Source: Fulvimonas sp. R45
GTDB lineage: Bacteria; Pseudomonadota; Gammaproteobacteria; Xanthomonadales; Rhodanobacteraceae
Direction of reading: 5' to 3'
Length of the DNA: 64,000 nucleotides
Assembly (NCBI RefSeq): GCF_030504985.1
Contig: NZ_JASERU010000008.1
Coordinates: 62,001 to 126,000 of the forward strand
Below the pieces are notes generated by a model. It did no database searches. It was not told the DNA's origin and saw only the letters and a list, made by a program, of their open reading frames with translations. Position 1 is the first letter of the stretch. Each line of letters opens with the position of its first letter. The translations under genes and the position numbers were made by a program. Shown here one piece after another: positions 59,318 through 64,000 of this stretch.

Positions 59318-61801
59318 TCAACCCTCCCGCAACAGCCGCATCGGCGAGGTGTGCGTCACCCGGCGCGTGCCGCCCAGCCCCAGCAGCATCACCACGATGG
59401 CCGCCGCCAGCGCGTACAGGCCCAGCGGCAGCAGCGGCGGCACGAAGTGTCCGATGCGGAACACCGCGCGCCCCAGCCACCAGCCCGCGCCTGCCGCGCC
59501 GAGCGCGGCGGTGAGCCCGGCGATCAGGCCGAGCAGGGCGAACTCGCAGGCGGCGGCCACGCGCAACTGCGCGCGCCGCGCGCCCAGGGTGCGCAGCAGG
59601 GCCGCCTCGTGGCGGCGCTCGGCCGCGCTGGCGGCAAGCGCCGCGGCCAGCACCAGCGCGCCGGCGAGCAGGCTGAAGGCCAGCACCCAGCGCACCGCGC
59701 CGCCCACCCGGTCCACGATCTGGCGGAGGCGGTCGAGCAGGTCGTCCACGTCGACCAGGCTGAGGTTGGGATAGTCGCGCGACAACGCGGCCACCTGTGC
59801 CGCCCGCCCGCGCGGCAGGTGGAAGCTGGCCAGCCAGGTGTGCGGCAGCGCGCCGGCATGGGCGGGGTCCAGCAGCAGGAAGAAGTTGACCCGGAACGAA
59901 CTCCAGTCGACGTGGCGGAAGCTGGTCACCGTCGCGTCGAGCGTGCCTTCGCCCACGTCGAAGCGCAGCGTGTCGCCCAGCTTCAGCGCGAACATGTCGC
60001 GCCACATCGTGTCCACCGACACTTCCGCCCGGGCCGGGCGCGCGTCGAACCAGCGCCCGGCGACCACCGTGTTGGCCGGCGGCAGCGCCTCGGCCCAGGA
60101 CAGGCGCAGCTGGCGGTCGGCCCAGTCCTTCGCGCGCGGGTCGGCGTAGCGCCGGCCGTCGATTGGCCGGCCGTCGATCGCCACCAGCTTGCCCACCGCC
60201 AGCGGCATCATGTTGAGCTGGTCGGCGCCGAGCCGGCCGAGCGCCTGGGCGAAGCCGGCGCGCTGGTCGTCCTGGAGGTTCAGCGCAAACCAGTTCGGGG
60301 TGTCCGGCGGCAGCTCACGGCGCCAGCCATCAAGCAGGGCGGGCGCGACCACGGCCAGCAACAGCAGGGCGGTGAGCCCCAGCCCCAGCGCGGTCGCCTG
60401 GATCACGCTGAGCGCGCGCCGCCGCGCCAGCGCGGCCAGCCCCAGCCGCAGGGCGGGGTGTGCCCCGGGCGCCACCCGCCGCGCCAGCCACAGCAGCAGC
60501 AGCGCCAGCAGGGCCGCGACGGCGGCCACGCCGGCCAGGCTGGCGGCGAGGATGCCGGCCAGCTTCGCCGAGCCGCTCTGGCTCCAGATCAGCGCCAGCG
60601 CGACCAGCGCCGGCACCAGGTACAGCACGTCGAAGCGCCGCACGCGGCGCGCCAGGCTGGCGCGGAACACCGCCACCGGCGACACCTCGGCCAGCCGCGC
60701 CAGCGGCGGCAGCGCGAAGCCGGCCAGTACCGCCAGGCCGAGGCCCGCGGCGGCCAGCGCCGGCAGCAGCGGCAAGGCGGTGGACACGCCGGCGAACAGC
60801 GCGCGGGCGAACAGCCACGCGCCCTGCGCCATGCCCAGCGCCAGCGCCACGCCCAGCGCCGCGGCCGGCAGCGCCAGCGCCAGCAGCGTGCCCAGCAGCA
60901 GGCCGAGCACGCGCCGGCGCGGCGTGCCCAGCGCGCGCAGCAGGGCCACCTCGGGCGCCTTGCGCCGCGCGTAGCGCTGCGCCGCCAGCGCGATCGCCAC
61001 GCCGGCCAGCAGCGCCGACAGCAGCGCGACCAGGCGCAGGAAGGCGCTGGCGCGGTCGAACGCGCCGCGCATGCGTTCCTGCGTCCGTTCCGGCGTGATC
61101 CGCTCGGCGCCCTGCGGCAGCGTCGCGCCGCGGGTCCAGGCCAGCCAATCGCGCACCGCCGCCGGCGCGCCGGCGACCAGCAGGCGATGGCGCGCACGGC
61201 TGCCGACGCCGAGCAGGCCGGCCTGCCTGGCGTCGGCCAGGCTCATCAGCGCGCGTGGCGCCAGCGCGACCAGCTGGCCGCCGTCGGGTTCGCGCAGCAG
61301 TTCGGCGGCGATGCGCAGGGTGCGGCCGCCGAGCTGCACGCTGTCGCCCACCTGCAATTGCAGCGCCACCAGTGCGCGGTGGTCGAGATAGACCGTGCCG
61401 GCCGCGGGGCCGTGGGCGGCGTGTGTGCGCCCCTGCGCGTCGCGCAGTTCCAGCGTGCCGCGCAGGGGCCAGGCGGCATCGGTGGCGGCGACGTCGAGCA
61501 ACTGGCTGCGCCGGTGGGCGAAGGCCACGCTGGGAAAGCCGGCGCTGCGGCTCACCGCGAGCCCGCGGCCGCGGGCCTGCGTGGCGAAGGCATCGGGCAC
61601 GGGTTGCGGTGCGCCGATGCCGGCATCGCCGCCGATCAGCTCGGCGGCGCTGGCCAGCACGCCGCGCTCCACCCGCGCGGCCAGCGTGGCGACCACGCCC
61701 AGCGCCGCCACCGCCAGCACCAGCGAACCGGCCAGGGTGCGCAGCTCGGGCAGCCGCCATTCGCGGCGCAGGGTGCGCAGGGACAGGCGCAGCAGGCTCA
61801 T
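59318..61801 (-). CDS. ybbP: ABC transporter permease of the YbbP family
   Basis: 827 aa with about ten membrane segments and two FtsX domains. Each has the typical helix after a basic loop: RYARRKAPEVALLRALGTPRRRVLGLLLG (about 260-290) and RRHEAALLRTLGARRAQLRVAAACEFALLG (near 730-760). An N-terminal membrane helix and periplasmic MacB-like domain precede the first. Length and its position after ybbA match E. coli YbbP (about 800 aa). Its start overlaps the ybbA stop. The transported substrate is unknown. Confidence 0.93.
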   Translation of the reverse strand: MSLLRLSLRTLRREWRLPELRTLAGSLVLAVAALGVVATLAARVERGVLASAAELIGGDAGIGAPQPVPDAFATQARGRGLAVSRSAGFPSVAFAHRRSQLLDVAATDAAWPLRGTLELRDAQGRTHAAHGPAAGTVYLDHRALVALQLQVGDSVQLGGRTLRIAAELLREPDGGQLVALAPRALMSLADARQAGLLGVGSRARHRLLVAGAPAAVRDWLAWTRGATLPQGAERITPERTQERMRGAFDRASAFLRLVALLSALLAGVAIALAAQRYARRKAPEVALLRALGTPRRRVLGLLLGTLLALALPAAALGVALALGMAQGAWLFARALFAGVSTALPLLPALAAAGLGLAVLAGFALPPLARLAEVSPVAVFRASLARRVRRFDVLYLVPALVALALIWSQSGSAKLAGILAASLAGVAAVAALLALLLLWLARRVAPGAHPALRLGLAALARRRALSVIQATALGLGLTALLLLAVVAPALLDGWRRELPPDTPNWFALNLQDDQRAGFAQALGRLGADQLNMMPLAVGKLVAIDGRPIDGRRYADPRAKDWADRQLRLSWAEALPPANTVVAGRWFDARPARAEVSVDTMWRDMFALKLGDTLRFDVGEGTLDATVTSFRHVDWSSFRVNFFLLLDPAHAGALPHTWLASFHLPRGRAAQVAALSRDYPNLSLVDVDDLLDRLRQIVDRVGGAVRWVLAFSLLAGALVLAAALAASAAERRHEAALLRTLGARRAQLRVAAACEFALLGLIAGLTAALGAAGAGWWLGRAVFRIGHFVPPLLPLGLYALAAAIVVMLLGLGGTRRVTHTSPMRLLREG

Positions 61802-62505
61802 GCGGTCACCGCCGCGGCGGCACGCGGCGCGCGCAGCCGGCCTTCCTCCAGTTCCACGCCGCGGGTGCAGCGGCCGGCCAGCCGCGCGTCGTGGGTGACC
61901 AGCACCAGGGTGGTGCGGTGGTCGCGGTTCAGCGCGAACAGCAGGTCGGCGACGTGGTGGCCGGTGCGCTGGTCGAGGTTGCCGGTGGGCTCGTCGGCGA
62001 ACAGCAGGCGCGGCCCGTGCACGAAGGCGCGGGCGATCGCCACGCGCTGCTGCTCGCCGCCGGAAAGCTGGGCGGGGTAGTGCCGGCGGCGCGCGTCCAG
62101 GCCGACCGCGGCCAGCGCCTCGCGCGCCTTGCGGCGCGCCCCGGCGTCGCCTTCCAGCTCCAGCGGCAGCATCACGTTTTCCTCGGCGCTGAGCGCGGGC
62201 AGCAGGTGGAAGGACTGGAACACGAAGCCGACCAGGCGCCGGCGCAGGTCGGCGCGGGCTTCCTCGTCCAGCGTCTCCAGCGCATGGCCGTCGAGGCGGA
62301 TGCCGCCGCTGCTGGGCGTGTCCAGCCCGGCGAGCAGGCCGAGCAGGGTGGTCTTGCCCGAGCCGGAGGCACCGACGATGGCGAAGCTCTCGCCTTCGGC
62401 CACCTGCAGGCTCACCCCGCGCAGGATGTCCAGCCGGCCCTCGGGTCCCCGCACCGACTTGCTAACATCGCGCACATCGAGAAGAAGCTGGGGCGTGCCG
62501 CTCAT
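61798..62505 (-). CDS. ybbA: ABC transporter ATPase YbbA
   Basis: 235 aa. Walker A GASGSGKTT, Q-loop FVFQSFHLLPAL, signature [14 protein letters not shown], Walker B LLFADEPTGNLD and H-loop LVTHD. AGGAAA lies six bases before the ATG, inside the tesA coding region. Partner of YbbP. The start codon overlaps that of the divergent tesA (CATG at 62503-62506). Confidence 0.95.
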   Translation of the reverse strand: MSGTPQLLLDVRDVSKSVRGPEGRLDILRGVSLQVAEGESFAIVGASGSGKTTLLGLLAGLDTPSSGGIRLDGHALETLDEEARADLRRRLVGFVFQSFHLLPALSAEENVMLPLELEGDAGARRKAREALAAVGLDARRRHYPAQLSGGEQQRVAIARAFVHGPRLLFADEPTGNLDQRTGHHVADLLFALNRDHRTTLVLVTHDARLAGRCTRGVELEEGRLRAPRAAAAVTA

Positions 62506-63127
62506 GCGTCGTTTCCTGAAATGGCCGGGATGGCTGGTGGTGGGGTGGCTGGCGGCCGCCGCGGCCCAGGCCGCGCCGTCGCGCACGGTGCTGGTGCTGG
62601 GCGATTCGCTGTCCGCCGCGCACAACATTGCCGCGGACCAGGGCTGGGTGCACCTGCTGGACGTCCGCCTGGGCGACATGGTGCCGCCGTGGGCCGCGAT
62701 CAATGCCAGCATCAGTGGCGAGACCTCGCTGAGCGGACGCAACCGCCTGCCCGGGCTGCTGGCGAAGTACCACCCGGGGGTGGTGGCGATCGAGCTGGGC
62801 GCGAACGATGGCCTGCAGGGCCTGCCGTTGGACGAGCTGCGCGCCAACCTGGCGGCGATGGTCGACGCGGCGCAGGCGGCGAAGGCCAAGGTGCTGCTGC
62901 TGGGCATCGAGCTGCCGGTGAACTATGGCCCGCAGTACCGCGACGGCCTGCGGGCGGTCTATGCGGACCTGGCCCGGCAGAAGCACGTGGCGCTGGTGCC
63001 CTTCCTGCTCGAAGGCGTGGCGCTCGAGCCACAGCTGATGCAGGACGACGGCATGCATCCGCGCGCGGCCGGTGAGCCGATCGTGCTGGAAACGGTATGG
63101 AAAGCGCTGCGATCCCTGCTGCAATGA
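62504..63127 (+). CDS. tesA: Periplasmic SGNH thioesterase/lysophospholipase TesA
   Basis: 207 aa. Signal peptide (AAAAAQA-AP). SGNH blocks: GDSLSA with the catalytic Ser, SISGETS, GANDG, and DDGMHP with Asp and His. TesA hydrolyses acyl-CoA and lysophospholipids in the periplasm. The ATG at 62504 overlaps the ybbA start on the other strand; a GTG at 62495 is an alternative. The tesA-ybbA-ybbP arrangement is the same as in E. coli. Confidence 0.95.
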   Translation: MRRFLKWPGWLVVGWLAAAAAQAAPSRTVLVLGDSLSAAHNIAADQGWVHLLDVRLGDMVPPWAAINASISGETSLSGRNRLPGLLAKYHPGVVAIELGANDGLQGLPLDELRANLAAMVDAAQAAKAKVLLLGIELPVNYGPQYRDGLRAVYADLARQKHVALVPFLLEGVALEPQLMQDDGMHPRAAGEPIVLETVWKALRSLLQ

Positions 63128-63212
63128 AGCGACGGCGTGGGGGCAAGGTGAGGGCTGGCTGAACGCTTCGACCTTCGCTTCACGCCCGGCTCACGGCCGG
63201 CGCCGCTAGCCT

Positions 63213-63226
63213 TTCACAAATGTGAA
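63213..63226. promoter_or_regulatory. Palindrome upstream of the response regulator
   Basis: TTCACA-AA-TGTGAA, a perfect 6-bp inverted repeat, ends 17 bases before the ATG and just before the GAGGAAGG ribosome site. It is placed to act as an operator, possibly autoregulatory. Confidence 0.45.
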
Positions 63227-63243
63227 GCAGCGAGGAAGGCGTC

Positions 63244-63975
63244 ATGAATGCACGCGAAGAGAATGCCGGGCTGATCCTGCTGGTGGAGGACAACCGCCAG
63301 ATCGCCGAGATGGTCGGCGAGTTCCTCGAGCAACGCGGCTACTCGGTGGACTACGCGGCCGACGGCGTCAGCGGCCTGCACCTGGCCGTGTCCAACAGCT
63401 ACGACGTGGTGGTGCTGGACCTGATGCTGCCGGGCATGGACGGACTGGACGTGTGCCGCAAGCTGCGTGGCGACGCCAAGAAGTCCACCCCGGTGCTGAT
63501 GCTTACCGCGCGCGACACGCTGGAGGACAAGCTGATCGGCCTGGAGGCCGGCGCCGACGACTACCTGGTGAAGCCGTTCGAGGTGCGCGAGCTGGAGGCG
63601 CGGCTGCGGGCGCTGATCCGTCGCGACCGCCGCCAGGTCTCCACCGAGGTGCTCACCGTGGGCGACATGACCCTGGACACCGCCACCCTGCGCCTCACCC
63701 GCGGCGGGCAGGAGCTGACCGTGTCGCCGATCGGGCTGAAGCTGCTGGCGATCCTGATGCGCGAATCGCCGCGCGTGGTCAGCCGCCGCGACATCGAGCG
63801 CGAGATCTGGGGCGACACGCTGCCCGACTCCGATACCCTGCGTTCGCACCTGTACAACCTGCGCCGGGTGATCGACAAGCCGTTCGAGCATCCGCTGCTG
63901 CACACCATCCACTCGGCAGGCTACCGGCTGGCCGACCTCACCGCGGAGGTGGCTTCGGCCACGCAGCCGGCTTGA
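63244..63975 (+). CDS. OmpR/PhoP-family response regulator
   Basis: 243 aa. Receiver domain (about 11-120): acidic pair in VEDN, acceptor Asp in LDLMLPGMDG, Thr in MLTARD and Lys in YLVKPFE. A winged-helix DNA-binding domain follows (about 135-232) with LTVSPIGLKLLAILMRE and LRSHLYNLRRVIDKP. GAGGAAGG precedes the ATG. The partner kinase is probably the gene that begins at the right edge, but only 25 bases remain after the stop and it cannot be confirmed. Signal and targets are unknown. Confidence 0.95.
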   Translation: MNAREENAGLILLVEDNRQIAEMVGEFLEQRGYSVDYAADGVSGLHLAVSNSYDVVVLDLMLPGMDGLDVCRKLRGDAKKSTPVLMLTARDTLEDKLIGLEAGADDYLVKPFEVRELEARLRALIRRDRRQVSTEVLTVGDMTLDTATLRLTRGGQELTVSPIGLKLLAILMRESPRVVSRRDIEREIWGDTLPDSDTLRSHLYNLRRVIDKPFEHPLLHTIHSAGYRLADLTAEVASATQPA

Positions 63976-64000
63976 TCGGCCGCAAATCGACCATGATAGA

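Noticed and set aside
63976-64000. Start of a sensor kinase gene after the response regulator
   Set aside because: An ATG at 63993 is present, but eight bases of possible coding sequence cannot support a call.

Overview
The window is a dense, very GC-rich stretch of a gammaproteobacterial chromosome. Its gene content (pilMNOPQ, pilTU, a pilGHIJ-chpA chemosensory locus next to gshB, gspN beside an inositol-phosphatase-like gene, many short GC-rich intergenic palindromes) points to the Xanthomonadales/Lysobacterales. The family is probably Rhodanobacteraceae (Rhodanobacter, Dyella, Luteibacter or Frateuria type). That placement is inferred from protein flavour and synteny, not from a search. 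I saw no rRNA, tRNA, CRISPR array, prophage or insertion-sequence transposase.

Layout. 1-4198: end of pilM, then pilN, pilO, pilP and pilQ, the inner-membrane platform and outer-membrane secretin of the type IV pilus, closed by a strong hairpin. 4344-11402: six overlapping genes moxR, DUF58, DUF4381, batA, a batB/batC fusion and batD (Bat aerotolerance/MoxR-VWA system), convergent with a macrodomain gene. 11966-17042: marR plus a two-gene RND efflux system. 17102-20908: a small exported protein, then on the minus strand an M28 peptidase, mscL, an FAA hydrolase and a small exported protein. 21107-25772: adaptor, ABC ATPase and two FtsX-type permeases behind a perfect 16-bp palindrome. 25885-29838: a lipoprotein hydrolase, an AtoE-type short-chain fatty acid transporter, yggT and proC.

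30098-50820 resembles the pilTU to chpC region of Pseudomonas. It carries pilT and pilU; a BON protein and a large lipoprotein; pyrB, ruvX, yqgE, a TonB-like gene and gshB on the minus strand; then pilG, pilH, pilI, pilJ, a 1994-aa chpA, a CheB-like gene and a CheW-like gene. PilG/PilH signalling controls the PilT/PilU retraction motors that pull pili through PilQ, so three of the pilus clusters in this window act on one machine. The TonB-like protein sits where tonB3, a twitching-motility gene, lies in Pseudomonas. pilK, pyrR, pyrC' and yggS, normally in these neighbourhoods, are missing from this window.

50921-64000: rsmE, a small exported protein, a 190-bp MITE-like element, gspN, an overlapping hisN-like/nudE/cysQ/mazG cluster of metabolite-phosphate hydrolases, an exported protein with seven GSGD repeats, an ion-transporter-superfamily permease, a GST, a glycine-zipper protein, ybbP-ybbA divergent from tesA with overlapping start codons, and an OmpR-type response regulator at the right edge.

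Most of the window is conserved machinery. The points most worth a second look are: a CheB-like protein whose catalytic serine is replaced by threonine; a degenerate MIDAS in the BatB/C fusion; a family of GTTCA-ended repeats placed directly after stop codons; GC-rich palindromes inside two transporter operons; TACAAT-N6-ATG leaderless promoters; a codon-usage shift in the 3' part of pilQ; and the GSGD solenoid protein.
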